A stretch of DNA of 64,000 nucleotides from Streptococcus oralis (GCF_021497945.1 NZ_CP046524.1:965501-1029500); one strand, 5' to 3'; counted from the first letter of the stretch, positions 39,297 through 48,967 are shown. The notes: generated by a model not told the origin, from the sequence alone. Program-made: numbers and translations.

Positions 39297-39321
39297 ACCT
39301 CCTCTATATCCTAGAGGAGGT
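39297..39321. terminator. Bidirectional terminator between permease and histidine kinase
   Basis: 10-bp stem ACCTCCTCTA/TAGAGGAGGT with a 5-nt loop, A/T runs on both sides. Confidence 0.75.
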
Positions 39322-39329
39322 TTCTTCTG

Positions 39330-40208
39330 TTAAAAATAGATAAAGACCGAAAACCATTCTCCATCAGTGGCTAGTTTCATATCCGCTCCAAGAAGATGAA
39401 CTAATTCCTCGGTAATATAGAGGCCTAAACCAGACGATTCTTCGGTATCTGACATATTTTCAGAATAAAAACGATTGCTGAGATTGTCTATATTCTTGAT
39501 AGGTTTTTTGACTAGATTATCAATTTCCAAAACAAGCCTATTTTCTTCCTTTTTCAAAGAAAGTCGAGCCTTCTCCTTGCCGTGCTTAAGAACATTTCCA
39601 AGGAGGTTTTGTATAATTCGATCAAGCAAGTCCTCATCAGTCGTCGTTTTCAATCCTGGTTCAACGTTAAAATCAAGAACAATCTGTGAAGATTGAAAAA
39701 CGTCGTAATAAGCTAAAGTCTTTTTCGTTATAAAAGTTGATAAATCAAGCTCTTCCAGTTTCGGTTTGACTGCTCCTTCCATCAAATGACGGTATTCAAG
39801 AAGAGCTTCCAAACGTTTGGAAACCAAATCAAGATGATGGGCTATTTTGTTTAAGGTTTCTGGACTATTATCGGGATGTTTTATCAGTTGCTGAGTATAT
39901 CCTGAAGCGATTGTCAAAGGTGTCCGAATATCATGAGCTATGTTACTGATTGCCATATCTAGGGTGCGTTTTTCACGCTTCATGATTAGCTGGTTTTGCT
40001 CCACTTCTTGAAATAGATTCTCAATTTGGTTATGTAGACGCAAAATGGTCTTTGAAAAGAAATTTACCCCGATCCTCTTCATGCTACCAGAGCGAATCTT
40101 TTCTTCCATTTGTCTGCTTAAATCTCTAACTGTTAGATGATAGCGAATCAAAGAAATCGCCAAAATAATGTTAGTAAGGAGTAATATTGATATCAAAATG
40201 TAATTCAT
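39330..40208 (-). CDS. Sensor histidine kinase
   Basis: A 292-residue kinase. One N-terminal membrane segment (about 3-22) and almost no extracellular part; then HisKA with H92 in SNIAHDIRTPL and an HATPase domain (LLGNVLKHG, SSGLGLYITEEL). The second hydrophobic helix of classic intramembrane-sensing kinases is missing. Such kinases often depend on a partner transporter for sensing. The start at 40208 (AAAAGGAG before it) overlaps the response-regulator stop (TAATG). Co-transcribed with the regulator. Confidence 0.9.
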   Translation of the reverse strand: MNYILISILLLTNIILAISLIRYHLTVRDLSRQMEEKIRSGSMKRIGVNFFSKTILRLHNQIENLFQEVEQNQLIMKREKRTLDMAISNIAHDIRTPLTIASGYTQQLIKHPDNSPETLNKIAHHLDLVSKRLEALLEYRHLMEGAVKPKLEELDLSTFITKKTLAYYDVFQSSQIVLDFNVEPGLKTTTDEDLLDRIIQNLLGNVLKHGKEKARLSLKKEENRLVLEIDNLVKKPIKNIDNLSNRFYSENMSDTEESSGLGLYITEELVHLLGADMKLATDGEWFSVFIYF

Positions 40209-40906
40209 TATTTGTCTCCTTTTAATCGAACACCAACTCCCCAAATGGTTTCAATGTACTCATGATTTGGATCCAGTTGATACAGTTTTTTACGGAGATT
40301 GCTTAGATGAGTGTTGAGCGTATTATCTCCAGGCAGGTAACTTTCTTCCCAGATCAATTCATAGAGTTCTTCCTTGGTGAAGATTTTTTTAGGATGATGG
40401 AGCAACATTTGGAGAATCTGACACTCTTTCTTTGCAAGGCGAATGATTTCAGTAGAGTTGCTTATTTCAAAACTATCTGCATCAAACTGGATATTTTTAA
40501 AATTTTGTACGAGGTTATCAATTTCTCTTCGATCTTCTGACTGATGTTCACCACTTTGGCGTAATTGAACAGTGACTCTGGCAAAGACTTCGTCCAAATC
40601 AAAAGGTTTTACTACATAATCATTGGCACCGTCTAGTAGATATTGGCTGATGAGCTTTTTATCACCTAAAGCAGTAAGCATGATGACCGGAGTCTGACTA
40701 GTTTGTCGAATAGCTTGCAAGACTTGGTCGCCATTTTTCCCAGGGAGCATGATATCTAGCAAGACGAGATCGATGCCACCTTTGTCAAATTGTATTATAC
40801 CTTCTGTCCCAGAAAATGCTTGAATCACCTCGTGTTCCTCTGCAAGAAGGGTTCTTAAAATTTCCTGGATGTCATTATTATCTTCAATTACAAGAATGCT
40901 CGCCAT
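40208..40906 (-). CDS. OmpR-family response regulator
   Basis: A 232-residue regulator. Receiver domain with acidic pocket E8/D9 and phospho-acceptor D51 (LVLLDIMLPG), K in VVKPFD; winged-helix DNA-binding domain about 135-230 (LSNLRKKLYQLDPNHEYIETI, WGVGVRLKGDK). It is first in the regulator-kinase operon with its own -10 (TATAAT on the minus strand, 40929-40934). Its likely target is the ABC operon promoter 2.6 kb away, where an 11-bp-spaced direct repeat is present. Confidence 0.92.
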   Translation of the reverse strand: MASILVIEDNNDIQEILRTLLAEEHEVIQAFSGTEGIIQFDKGGIDLVLLDIMLPGKNGDQVLQAIRQTSQTPVIMLTALGDKKLISQYLLDGANDYVVKPFDLDEVFARVTVQLRQSGEHQSEDRREIDNLVQNFKNIQFDADSFEISNSTEIIRLAKKECQILQMLLHHPKKIFTKEELYELIWEESYLPGDNTLNTHLSNLRKKLYQLDPNHEYIETIWGVGVRLKGDK

Positions 40907-40963
40907 AAACCTCGTCCTTTCTAAAACTATTATAACATGTTTTATTAGGAATTCCAGATACAG

Positions 40964-40998
40964 AAAAGCTCCTCTAACATTTTAAGCAAGAAGGAGCT
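40964..40998 (-). terminator. Terminator after the TraX-family gene
   Basis: AGCTCCT (40967-40973) pairs with AGGAGCT (40992-40998); on the minus strand the hairpin ends in TTTT. Confidence 0.55.
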
Positions 40999-41010
40999 AA
41001 TAAATTGAAT

Positions 41011-41748
41011 CTACTTAACCAAATAAGCAATCAAGGTTATAATCCATAGATGAGCTGGGTAGAAAATATAAAAGAAATATTTATTCCAGCTAGTTTCCTT
41101 TCCTCGCTGTCCATTATACAAGGCCATAAAAGGAAATACAGTGATAAAGAGCCAGTCAGAATTGTAAAGCATCATTTCCAAGGTTTGGTACCAAGTATCA
41201 TAGGTATGGATAGAAGTCACTAATAGAAAGGCCCAAAGGAGAGTATAGAGGAGATTTCGCAATCCCTTACGATTCCGACAAGAGTAACTAATCAAGAGAA
41301 ATGGTAGCATAGTGATACCACCCTCAGTAAAAAGACTACCAAATATCAGAATACCCGCAACCCCAATCCGACGCCACAACTTCTCTTTTTTATCCAGCTC
41401 TTTTCTGGGAAAACCAATCAAAAGCATGGTGACACCGATGGCCAAAGTCAAGAAAATGTTACTATTGACCATTACCCCTTTAGCTGCAAATAGGGTATTG
41501 AGGAGGCTATTTCCTGCGAACATGACAAGCGCCCAACTCCAGAGACGGATGAGATAGTTTTTCAAATTTCGAGTATGGATAAAACCTTCCATAGCCATAT
41601 ACGCAAACCAAACTCCCACACAACGGGTCATAGCGTGGAAAATACCTTCCCACAGAGGAGAAACGATTCCGGTAATATGAGGGACATGGTCTAGAACCAT
41701 TACTGCTGCCATCAGATACTTCAACTGCGTCGCATTCCATTTTTTCAT
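41011..41748 (-). CDS. TraX family membrane protein
   Basis: A 245-residue protein with seven to eight hydrophobic segments, resembling the TraX family. TraX acetylates F pilin; chromosomal relatives in Firmicutes belong to the acyltransferase-3-like group and have unknown substrates. The N-terminal ATQLKYLMAAVMVLDHV and the C-terminal FYIFYPAHLWIITLIAYLV are typical. No conjugation gene is nearby. Monocistronic by appearance. Confidence 0.85.
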   Translation of the reverse strand: MKKWNATQLKYLMAAVMVLDHVPHITGIVSPLWEGIFHAMTRCVGVWFAYMAMEGFIHTRNLKNYLIRLWSWALVMFAGNSLLNTLFAAKGVMVNSNIFLTLAIGVTMLLIGFPRKELDKKEKLWRRIGVAGILIFGSLFTEGGITMLPFLLISYSCRNRKGLRNLLYTLLWAFLLVTSIHTYDTWYQTLEMMLYNSDWLFITVFPFMALYNGQRGKETSWNKYFFYIFYPAHLWIITLIAYLVK

Positions 41749-41824
41749 AATAAATCTCTTTCTTTTTGATCTACATAGAGTATAGCATACATTTCCACGT
41801 ATAATCGTACACCCATCTTACATT

Positions 41825-41858
41825 TAAAAAGCCTATCTTACATTTTTGTAAGACAGGC
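41825..41858 (-). terminator. Terminator of the polyamine operon
   Basis: 12-bp stem (41831-41842 with 41847-41858, one mismatch-type wobble), on the minus strand followed by five T. Confidence 0.85.
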
Positions 41859-41892
41859 GTGAATATCAAAAGTTTATTCTGAAAGTTACCTT

Positions 41893-42768
41893 CTAGTCGG
41901 TAATCCGTTGATACATTTCTGGTCTCCTATCACGAAACAAGCCCCAGTTTAGGCGTTCGCTTTCTCCCTTGTCAAGCTCATAAGTGGCTACCAAAACAGC
42001 TTCACCTTGTCTTTCAGCTCTCTCTAAAATAGCTCCTGTTTCATCCGTCATAAAGGAGGAACCGTAGAAGTCAAGACTGGAACTTTGTCCACCATTTTCC
42101 TCGCTAGGAGTGACTTCCTCCAAACCATAACGATTGGCTGCAATGACTGGGACAATATTCGCTGCTGCGTGGCCTTGCATCGTACGTTGCCAGTGCCCAC
42201 AACTGTCTGTATCCAGAATTGGCTCTGAACCGATGGCTGTTGGATAAAAGAGCAATTCAGCACCATTCAATGCAAGACAGCGCGCTGTTTCGGGGAACCA
42301 TTGATCCCAACAGATACCGATACCAATCTTAGCATAGCGAGTATCCCAGACCTTGAAACCAGTGTTACCAGGCGTAAAGTAAAACTTTTCTTGATAATAA
42401 TGGTCATCTGGTATGTGGGTCTTTCGATAAACACCCAGCACTTCCCCATCAGCATCAATGACGGCGATAGAGTTATACAAGACATTGCCATCTTTTTCAT
42501 AGAAACTAATCGGCAGAACAACTTCTAGTTCCTTAGCAATCGATTTAAAATGTTGAATAGCTGTATTTTCTATCACCGACTGGGCATACTGGTAGTAGTC
42601 ATACTGGCGTTCCTGACAGAAATAGGGACGTTCAAACAACTCTGGTAAGAGGATGATTTGTGCACCTTTGTCTGCAGCTTGACGTACTAAACGCTCCGCT
42701 GTTTGGATATTTGTTGCTACATCCTTGGCACATTGCATCTGGATTGCTGCAACTCTTACATTTCTCAT
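41893..42768 (-). CDS. aguB: N-carbamoylputrescine amidase
   Basis: A 291-residue nitrilase-superfamily enzyme that hydrolyses N-carbamoylputrescine to putrescine, CO2 and ammonia. The Glu-Lys-Cys triad is visible in LPELFERPYFC, YRKTHIPDDHYY and GICWDQWFPE (Cys about 158). Last gene of the polyamine operon; 9 nt after aguA. With SpeA and AguA it gives the arginine-agmatine-carbamoylputrescine-putrescine route. Confidence 0.96.
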   Translation of the reverse strand: MRNVRVAAIQMQCAKDVATNIQTAERLVRQAADKGAQIILLPELFERPYFCQERQYDYYQYAQSVIENTAIQHFKSIAKELEVVLPISFYEKDGNVLYNSIAVIDADGEVLGVYRKTHIPDDHYYQEKFYFTPGNTGFKVWDTRYAKIGIGICWDQWFPETARCLALNGAELLFYPTAIGSEPILDTDSCGHWQRTMQGHAAANIVPVIAANRYGLEEVTPSEENGGQSSSLDFYGSSFMTDETGAILERAERQGEAVLVATYELDKGESERLNWGLFRDRRPEMYQRITD

Positions 42769-42777
42769 CTTTTTCTC

Positions 42778-43863
42778 CTATTCAGGGATTTGTTGGGTGA
42801 TACAGTGGATATTGCCACCACCTAAAAGAATATCTCTAGCTGGTATTCCGACAACTTTACGATCTGGGAAACAGTTGCTGAGGATATCTAGGGCCACTTG
42901 GTCGTTTACATCCTCAAACTGGGGAACCAAGACAGATTTGTTGGCAATATAAAAATTGACATAGGAAGCTGCAAGACGTTCACCTGCATAACGCTCTTCT
43001 TCCCCTTCTTCATAGATGTAGCCTGGCAAATCCTCTTCGGTTACAACTTGATGAAGCGCTGGGATTGGCAATTTATGAATAGTGAAGGGACGCCCTTTTG
43101 CATCTGTTTCCTTCTCTAAAAGAGCTAAATCAGCTACAGACATAGCATACTGGGGATCGTTTTGATCATCTGTCCAAGCTAAGACAAGTTCCGCAGGACC
43201 AACAAAGGCAGCAACATTGTCAACATGTTCATTGGTTTCGTCCTGATAAATACCGTAAGGAAGCCAAATAACTTTTTCGGCACCAAGACTCTCTAATAAG
43301 GTGTTTTCAATTTGCTCTTTAGACAGGTGGGGATTGCGTCCAGGACTTAGAAGACAACTTTCAGTCACAAGAATGGTTCCTTGACCATCACTATGTATCG
43401 CGCCGCCTTCCAGTACAAAAGGTTTGGCATCATAGACAGGCATTTCCAAGAAATCAGCAAAACGACTGGCTACTTGGTCATCATCTTCATAATCTTGGTA
43501 GAGGCCATCGACTGCACCACCCCAGGCATTGAAAGACCAATCGACGGCCAACTTTTCTCTTTTATCATTGACGAGAATAGTCGGACCCGTATCACGTGCC
43601 CAGGCATCATTTGTCGGAATTTCTAGATAAACAACCTTGTCTCCAAGATAAGATTGGGCTTCAGATAGATGGTCCTGGTCCACCAAAAGATAAACAGTTT
43701 CCCCTTCTGCTATGGTCTTTATAATTTGGCTAAATGCTCTTTTGGCAGCTTTTCCTTGAGAGGGCCATGAACCTGGTCTAGTCGGCCAGATCATGAGGGT
43801 TCCATGATGTGGTTCGTACTCTGCTGGCATACGATAGCCTAATTTTTTTGGACTGTCCATCAT
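42778..43863 (-). CDS. aguA: Agmatine deiminase
   Basis: A 361-residue agmatine deiminase (guanidino-modifying superfamily) that makes N-carbamoylputrescine from agmatine. The N-terminal [16 protein letters not shown], central [20 protein letters not shown] and the catalytic Cys354 in GGGNIHC are intact. It overlaps nspC by 4 nt and precedes aguB by 9 nt. No agmatine-putrescine antiporter or carbamate kinase is adjacent, so the role is biosynthetic rather than energy-yielding. Confidence 0.96.
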   Translation of the reverse strand: MMDSPKKLGYRMPAEYEPHHGTLMIWPTRPGSWPSQGKAAKRAFSQIIKTIAEGETVYLLVDQDHLSEAQSYLGDKVVYLEIPTNDAWARDTGPTILVNDKREKLAVDWSFNAWGGAVDGLYQDYEDDDQVASRFADFLEMPVYDAKPFVLEGGAIHSDGQGTILVTESCLLSPGRNPHLSKEQIENTLLESLGAEKVIWLPYGIYQDETNEHVDNVAAFVGPAELVLAWTDDQNDPQYAMSVADLALLEKETDAKGRPFTIHKLPIPALHQVVTEEDLPGYIYEEGEEERYAGERLAASYVNFYIANKSVLVPQFEDVNDQVALDILSNCFPDRKVVGIPARDILLGGGNIHCITQQIPE

Positions 43864-44987
43864 GATAATCTCCCTTTAAAGTCTTGATAACCGAAGGCTT
43901 TGACTAAACTGCAGTCTCCCTGCTCGTCCATAAGATAGAGACTTGGCAAGCCAATACCGTTAAAAGTATTATTTTTGACAAAGGAGTAAATAGCCATGTC
44001 TTCAAAGTAAAGTCTGTCTCCAATCTCAACTGGATTTTCAAAACTATAGTCGCCAATCACATCGCCTGTTAGACAAGTATTGGAAGAAAGTCTATAGGTA
44101 TGGGCTTTTTCCTGAGCCTCAAATCCATTTCTCAAAGGTGGACGATAGGGCATCTCAAGTACATCTGGCATATGGCAGGTCGCGGAGGCATCTAAAACCA
44201 AGATCTCCATACCGTTTTCTACAATATCCAATACTTCAGTTGCTAGATAACCCGCATTGAGCGCAATAGCTTCACCCGGCTCGATGTAGACTTCAAGATC
44301 GTAAGTTTCTCGGATACGCTTGATTTCAGAAATCAGCAAATCGATATCATAGTCTTCTCTTGTAATGTGGTGGCCACCGCCCATATTGAGCCATTTAACC
44401 TCATGTAAATAAGGACCAAACTGCGCTTCTACAGCTTTCAAAGTTGTCTCTAAATCATCTGCCCCTTGCTCACAAAGAGTATGAAAATGAAGGCCGTCTA
44501 CCAAGTCCAGCAAATCACTCGGTATCTTGTCTAGGGTAACTCCAAAACGGGAGCCAGGTGCACAAGGATCGTAGAGCGCGTGGTCACCCTGCGTTGAACA
44601 TTGAGGATTGATGCGCAAACCGACACTGATACCAGCCTCACGACAACGAGCACCATGTTTATGCAACTGTCTCTCAGAGTTAAAAACAATATGGTCCGTT
44701 ATCTCCAGCAATTCCTCCAAGTCCGTATCCTTGAAAGCTGGCGCAAAGACATGAACTTCCCCCGGAAATTCTTCTCTAGCGAGCTTAGCTTCATAGAGAC
44801 CACTAGCCGTCGTACCAGAGAGATACTGGCTGATCAAGGGATAGGTTTTGTAGAGTGAATAAGCCTTCTGGGCAAGCAAAACCTTGCAACCGCCCTCTTC
44901 TTGTACATATTGTAGAATGCGGCAGTTGGCTTCTAACTTTGCCAAGTCAATGACGTAAGCTGGTGTTGGTACCTGTTCTAGCTTCAT
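43860..44987 (-). CDS. nspC: Carboxynorspermidine decarboxylase
   Basis: A 375-residue PLP enzyme of the alanine-racemase-fold decarboxylases. PLP lysine in [10 protein letters not shown], glycine-rich [21 protein letters not shown] and the catalytic Cys region [15 protein letters not shown]. It decarboxylates carboxy(nor)spermidine in the alternative spermidine pathway. It overlaps the dehydrogenase gene by 1 nt and aguA by 4 nt, confirming a tightly coupled operon. Confidence 0.94.
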   Translation of the reverse strand: MKLEQVPTPAYVIDLAKLEANCRILQYVQEEGGCKVLLAQKAYSLYKTYPLISQYLSGTTASGLYEAKLAREEFPGEVHVFAPAFKDTDLEELLEITDHIVFNSERQLHKHGARCREAGISVGLRINPQCSTQGDHALYDPCAPGSRFGVTLDKIPSDLLDLVDGLHFHTLCEQGADDLETTLKAVEAQFGPYLHEVKWLNMGGGHHITREDYDIDLLISEIKRIRETYDLEVYIEPGEAIALNAGYLATEVLDIVENGMEILVLDASATCHMPDVLEMPYRPPLRNGFEAQEKAHTYRLSSNTCLTGDVIGDYSFENPVEIGDRLYFEDMAIYSFVKNNTFNGIGLPSLYLMDEQGDCSLVKAFGYQDFKGRLS

Positions 44988-46246
44988 TAGTCCACCATTT
45001 GTGGATTTTCAACCACAACCCAAGGCAATCCGTACTCATTCAAAGCTTCCATGAATGGATCTGGATCCAATTCTTCAAGGTTATATACTCCAGGTTGTTT
45101 CCAAGTTCCATTCATCACTAATTTGGTCCCAATCATGGCTGGAACGCCTGTCGTGTAAGAAATTGCTTGTGAACCAACTTCTGCATAACATTCCTGATGG
45201 TCGCAAACATTGTAGATATAGATAGTCTTTTCAACGCCGTCTTTGATACCTGTAAAGATACAACCGATATTGGTTTTACCAACTGTGCGTGGACCAAGGC
45301 TGGCTGGATCTGGAAGCAAGGCTTTCAAAAATTGGATTGGCACAATTTCTTGACCGTTAAAGTTAATGGTATCCGTACGAAGGAGTCCGACATTTTCCAA
45401 GCATTTCATGTGCGTTAGATAAGATTGCCCAAAGGTCATAAAGAAACGAATGCGTTTAACACCTGGAATGTTTTTCGCCAATGATTCAATTTCTTCATGG
45501 TGAAGGAGATACATGTCTTTCTGTCCAACTTGAGGGAAATCATACTCACGTTTGATAGACATGGCTTCGACTTCGACCCATTTTCCATCTTCCCAGTAAG
45601 AACCTGGCGCAGAAACCTCGCGGAGATTGATTTCTGGATTAAAATTCGTCGCAAATGGATAACCGTGATCTCCACCATTACAGTCTAAAATGTCGATATA
45701 GTGGATTTCATCAAAATAGTGTTTCAAAGCATAAGCTGAAAAGACACTGGTCACACCTGGGTCAAAACCAGAACCAAGAAGAGCTGTCAAGCCTGCTTCT
45801 TTGAATTTCTCCTGATAAGCCCACTGCCATGAGTAGTCAAAGTAAGCTGTAAAACCTAGTTCCTTGCAACGTTTTTCATAAATGGCGCGCCATTCAGGGT
45901 CTTCTGTATTCTCAGCCTCATAGTTGGCAGTATCTATATAGTGGACACCTGTCGCCAAACAAGCATCCATGATAGTTAAGTCTTGGTATGGCAGAGCTAC
46001 GTTCAAAACGGCTTCTGGTTTGTAGCTTTCAATCAAAGCAATCACTTCTTCTACCTTATCAGCATCAAGAGCAGCTGTTTCAATCTTTGTACTTGTTTTG
46101 CCTTCTAATTTAGCCTTCAAATCATCACATTTTGACTTTGTACGGCTAGCAATCATAATCTCTGTAAAGGTTTCGCTATCTTGACAAATCTTTGAAATGG
46201 CAACTTGGGCAACGCCCCCACATCCAATGACTAATAAACGACTCAT
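44987..46246 (-). CDS. Carboxynorspermidine dehydrogenase (saccharopine dehydrogenase-like)
   Basis: A 419-residue oxidoreductase of the saccharopine dehydrogenase/Lys1 family. NAD(P)-binding VIGCGGVAQVAISK at residues 5-18 and the GSGFDPGVTSVFSAYA loop near 158 are present. Placed directly before nspC, it most likely condenses aspartate semialdehyde with a diamine to carboxy(nor)spermidine. Overlaps speE by 4 nt. Annotators often call it saccharopine dehydrogenase; the operon argues for the polyamine role. Confidence 0.92.
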   Translation of the reverse strand: MSRLLVIGCGGVAQVAISKICQDSETFTEIMIASRTKSKCDDLKAKLEGKTSTKIETAALDADKVEEVIALIESYKPEAVLNVALPYQDLTIMDACLATGVHYIDTANYEAENTEDPEWRAIYEKRCKELGFTAYFDYSWQWAYQEKFKEAGLTALLGSGFDPGVTSVFSAYALKHYFDEIHYIDILDCNGGDHGYPFATNFNPEINLREVSAPGSYWEDGKWVEVEAMSIKREYDFPQVGQKDMYLLHHEEIESLAKNIPGVKRIRFFMTFGQSYLTHMKCLENVGLLRTDTINFNGQEIVPIQFLKALLPDPASLGPRTVGKTNIGCIFTGIKDGVEKTIYIYNVCDHQECYAEVGSQAISYTTGVPAMIGTKLVMNGTWKQPGVYNLEELDPDPFMEALNEYGLPWVVVENPQMVD

Positions 46247-47103
46247 TTTTTCCCTTCCTCTTCTTCTAAAATGTCTTCTACATACTTAGGCAACATAAAG
46301 GCTCCCACATGTAAGTTTGCAGTGTAGTATTCTGTGAAAAGCTGGCGTTTTTTCCAGCCTTCCTTATCAAAATCTTTAACAGGGTGGTATTTTTTCGATG
46401 CAAATCCAAATAGCCAATAGCCAGCTGGACTGGTTGGGATGTGCGCCTGATAAACCCGACTGATTGGAAAGGCTTGATTGACCTTACGGTGCATGCTTCG
46501 GCAAGCTGACTCATCTTCGTCAAAGAAAGGACTACCATGCTGATAAATCATGATACCGTCTTCTTTGAGAGCTCTGTAACTGTTTCCATAAAATTCCTTG
46601 GTAAAGAGCCCTTCCGTATGTCCAAATGGATCCGTCGCATCGTTGATAATGATATCGTAATCATCCTCACAGTTTCTCAAAAATCTCAGTCCATTTTGAT
46701 AATAAATCGTAACACGAGGGTCATCTAGCCCTGCAGCAAAGTCTGGGAAATACTCACGACAAACCTCAACAAGCATTTCATCTGGTTCCACGATATCGAT
46801 TTGCTCCAGTTCAGGATAGAGTGTTAATACTTGGGCAACTCCGCCGTCGCCCCCCCCTATAACCAAGACTTTCTTTGGATTGGGATGGACAGCCATCGGT
46901 ACGTGGACGGTCATTTCATTGTAGACAAAATCATCTGCATCTGAAAACAAGACATGGCCATTTAAGATTAATATTTTCCCAAAAGCGGGAGTATCTAATA
47001 CTTCTATATCCTGCCATTCACTTTTTCCAGCGTAGAGTTGCTTAGCTGTTCTCAAAGATAATTTCACATCTGGAGTATGAACTTCAGAAAACCACAAATC
47101 CAT
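46243..47103 (-). CDS. speE: Spermidine synthase family aminopropyltransferase
   Basis: A 286-residue spermidine-synthase-like protein. The decarboxylated-SAM site VIGGGDGGVAQVLTLYPEL and the catalytic Asp region INDATDPFGHTEGLFT are intact. It follows speA by no gap and overlaps the dehydrogenase. No S-adenosylmethionine decarboxylase is in the window, so the aminopropyl donor must come from elsewhere or the enzyme uses another substrate; the carboxyspermidine genes beside it offer a route without that donor. Confidence 0.93.
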   Translation of the reverse strand: MDLWFSEVHTPDVKLSLRTAKQLYAGKSEWQDIEVLDTPAFGKILILNGHVLFSDADDFVYNEMTVHVPMAVHPNPKKVLVIGGGDGGVAQVLTLYPELEQIDIVEPDEMLVEVCREYFPDFAAGLDDPRVTIYYQNGLRFLRNCEDDYDIIINDATDPFGHTEGLFTKEFYGNSYRALKEDGIMIYQHGSPFFDEDESACRSMHRKVNQAFPISRVYQAHIPTSPAGYWLFGFASKKYHPVKDFDKEGWKKRQLFTEYYTANLHVGAFMLPKYVEDILEEEEGKK

Positions 47104-48582
47104 CTAGTTCTCCTTTCTATCAATAACGTTGATGTGATTGACTTCTGGATCTTCCGTCCCTTGGAGGGAGCAACCACGTTCTTTGGCAAATAGGATATAA
47201 TCCACAATTTCTCGTGTAATACGTTCACCTGGTGCTAGGATTGGAATCCCTGGAGGATAGCACATGACAAATTCCCCACAGACCTGTCCAACAGACTCAT
47301 CCAAGGTTAAACTTCTTCTCTCTGAATAGAAGGCTTCCTGAGGAGATAGCACTAACTCTGGTTGGATATATTCTCCAGCAATCAAGTCCTTTCCATCTCT
47401 TGAATAGAGTCTCTTAATATCAGCTAAAGCACCGACCAGACGCTCTATGTCTTGGATGCGGTCGCCGATGGAAATATAAGCCAAGATATTGCCAATATCC
47501 CCAAACTCAATCTGAATATCATATTCGTCTCGCAGGAGGTCATAAACTTCGATACCTGTTAAGCCAATACCCTGAGTGTAGACTGACAGCTTGGTCACGT
47601 CAAAATCACAGACCGACACACCGTCTATTAACTCTTTTGAGTAGGCATAGTAACCACCGATAGCATTGATTTCACGACGAGCATACTCGGATAGTTCAAT
47701 AACCTTCTCAAAAGACTCTTTACCACGAAGAGCTAGATTACGACGTGAAATATCAAGGCTTGCCATCAACAAGTAAGAGGCAGATGTAGACTGGGTCAGG
47801 TTAATGATCTGTCGAACATATTCAGGATTCATATGCTCCCCGATAAGCAGGATGGAGCTCTGGGTCAAACTCCCACCAGACTTATGCATAGAGACCGCCG
47901 CCATATCAGCGCCAGCGTCCATAGCAGATAGTGGCAATTTGTCTGTAAAATGCAAATGCGCTCCATGGGCTTCATCCACTAAAACCAGCATGCCAGCTTC
48001 ATGAGCCATTTCCGTTAAACTCTTGAGGTCTGAACAAATCCCATAGTAGGTAGGATTGTTGATTAGGATAGCTTTAGCATCCGGATGTTCCTTGATGGCC
48101 TGTGCAACACGGTCATTTTCAAGACCTAAAGCGATGCCAATTTTAGGATCTACACTCATCTCGATATAGATGGGAATGGCACCACATAGAACCAGCGCAT
48201 TGATAGCAGATTTGTGAACATTTCGCGGCAGAATAATCTTATCTCCAGCCTTGCAGGTGGAAAGAATCATAGTTTGAACAGATGATGTTGTTCCACCAAT
48301 CATGAGAAAGGCATGCGCTGCTCCAAAAGCATCCGCAGCCAGCTCCTCTGCATCTCGAATAATCGAAATGGGATGGCCTAGATTATCCAAGGGTTTCATA
48401 GAATTGACATCAATGCCAACACATTTTTCTCCCAACAATTCAACAAGTTCTGGATTTCCCCGTCCGCGTTTATGACCTGGTACATCAAAGGGAACAATCC
48501 TTTTCTTTCGTAACTTAATCAGACCTTCATAAATAGGGGCCTGGTTCTGATCTAACTTTATCAAGACATACTCCTTTACCAT
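47104..48582 (-). CDS. speA: Orn/Lys/Arg decarboxylase, probably arginine decarboxylase SpeA
   Basis: A 492-residue fold-I PLP decarboxylase. The PLP lysine is in SMHKSGGSLTQSS, preceded by LVDEAHGAHLHF; the C-terminal domain ends with GERITREIVDYILFAKERG. Adjacent aguA and aguB argue that it makes agmatine from arginine, though cad (lysine decarboxylase) is a common label. The frame extends to 48648, but those codons translate a terminator hairpin (48629-48654), so they are rejected. ATG at 48582 has a poor Shine-Dalgarno; an in-frame TTG at 48564 follows AAAGGAG ideally and is a real alternative. First gene of the polyamine operon. Confidence 0.92.
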   Translation of the reverse strand: MVKEYVLIKLDQNQAPIYEGLIKLRKKRIVPFDVPGHKRGRGNPELVELLGEKCVGIDVNSMKPLDNLGHPISIIRDAEELAADAFGAAHAFLMIGGTTSSVQTMILSTCKAGDKIILPRNVHKSAINALVLCGAIPIYIEMSVDPKIGIALGLENDRVAQAIKEHPDAKAILINNPTYYGICSDLKSLTEMAHEAGMLVLVDEAHGAHLHFTDKLPLSAMDAGADMAAVSMHKSGGSLTQSSILLIGEHMNPEYVRQIINLTQSTSASYLLMASLDISRRNLALRGKESFEKVIELSEYARREINAIGGYYAYSKELIDGVSVCDFDVTKLSVYTQGIGLTGIEVYDLLRDEYDIQIEFGDIGNILAYISIGDRIQDIERLVGALADIKRLYSRDGKDLIAGEYIQPELVLSPQEAFYSERRSLTLDESVGQVCGEFVMCYPPGIPILAPGERITREIVDYILFAKERGCSLQGTEDPEVNHINVIDRKEN

Positions 48583-48628
48583 ATTTTTAGCGCCTAAAAA
48601 AATGAAGGCGACCAAAGCTTGACTTATG

Positions 48629-48654
48629 AAAAAAGAGCAGGTTTTCACCTGCTC
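48629..48654 (-). terminator. Terminator/attenuator between the leader RNA and speA
   Basis: Perfect 8-bp GAGCAGGT/ACCTGCTC stem with 4-nt loop and six U on the minus strand, 47 nt before the speA ATG. It would end the leader RNA or attenuate the polyamine operon. Confidence 0.85.
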
Positions 48655-48962
48655 TGCAATCTTCTGACGTTTTTATTTTGGTTTCTGTTGAGTATGTCTG
48701 TTCCCGATGTTTCCTAACTCTCTAGTAGCAAATATTACGTACTTTATTGATCGTTTCACAAGATGACGTGTGCTTTCACCACACTAAAATTTATGAATTA
48801 GGACAAGCGTCCTAACATCAACTTATAAAAGTAGGCTTTTAACCCTATCAATAATGTGGCTTTTCAACCACGCTTCGGCATTCAACCCTGCCTGTCCGTA
48901 GGCATTTTTTACTCGGGTTTATATTTGCTAGAAAACATCATCTCATTTTCTAAGCCTTATAA
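48655..48962 (-). ncRNA. Structured leader or small RNA upstream of speA, about 330 nt with its terminator
   Basis: On the minus strand a promoter (TTTACA, 17 bp, TATAGT) is followed by a gene-free transcribed region ending in the terminator at 48629-48654. Clear stems in order: GCCU-ACGGAC-AGGC enclosed by AACCC...GGGUU; GUGGUU-GAAA-AGCCAC; UUAGGAC-GCUU-GUCCUAA; GUGUG-GUGAAAG-CACAC. A second GGGUU could compete for AACCC. Very short frames (MPTDRQG, MPKRG) overlap the first stems. It lacks the core sequences of tmRNA, RNase P RNA and T-boxes. Either an independent RNA or a cis-regulatory leader of the polyamine operon. Confidence 0.6.
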
Positions 48963-48967
48963 CTATA

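Noticed and set aside
48583..48648. N-terminal extension of SpeA by 22 residues
   Set aside because: The codons lie across a perfect terminator hairpin and U-run (48629-48654), and family members begin near MVKEYV.
48655..48962. tmRNA, RNase P RNA or a T-box upstream of speA
   Set aside because: No tag-peptide or CCA-end region of tmRNA, no GAGGAAAGUCC core of RNase P and no T-box UGGNACCGCG motif on either strand.
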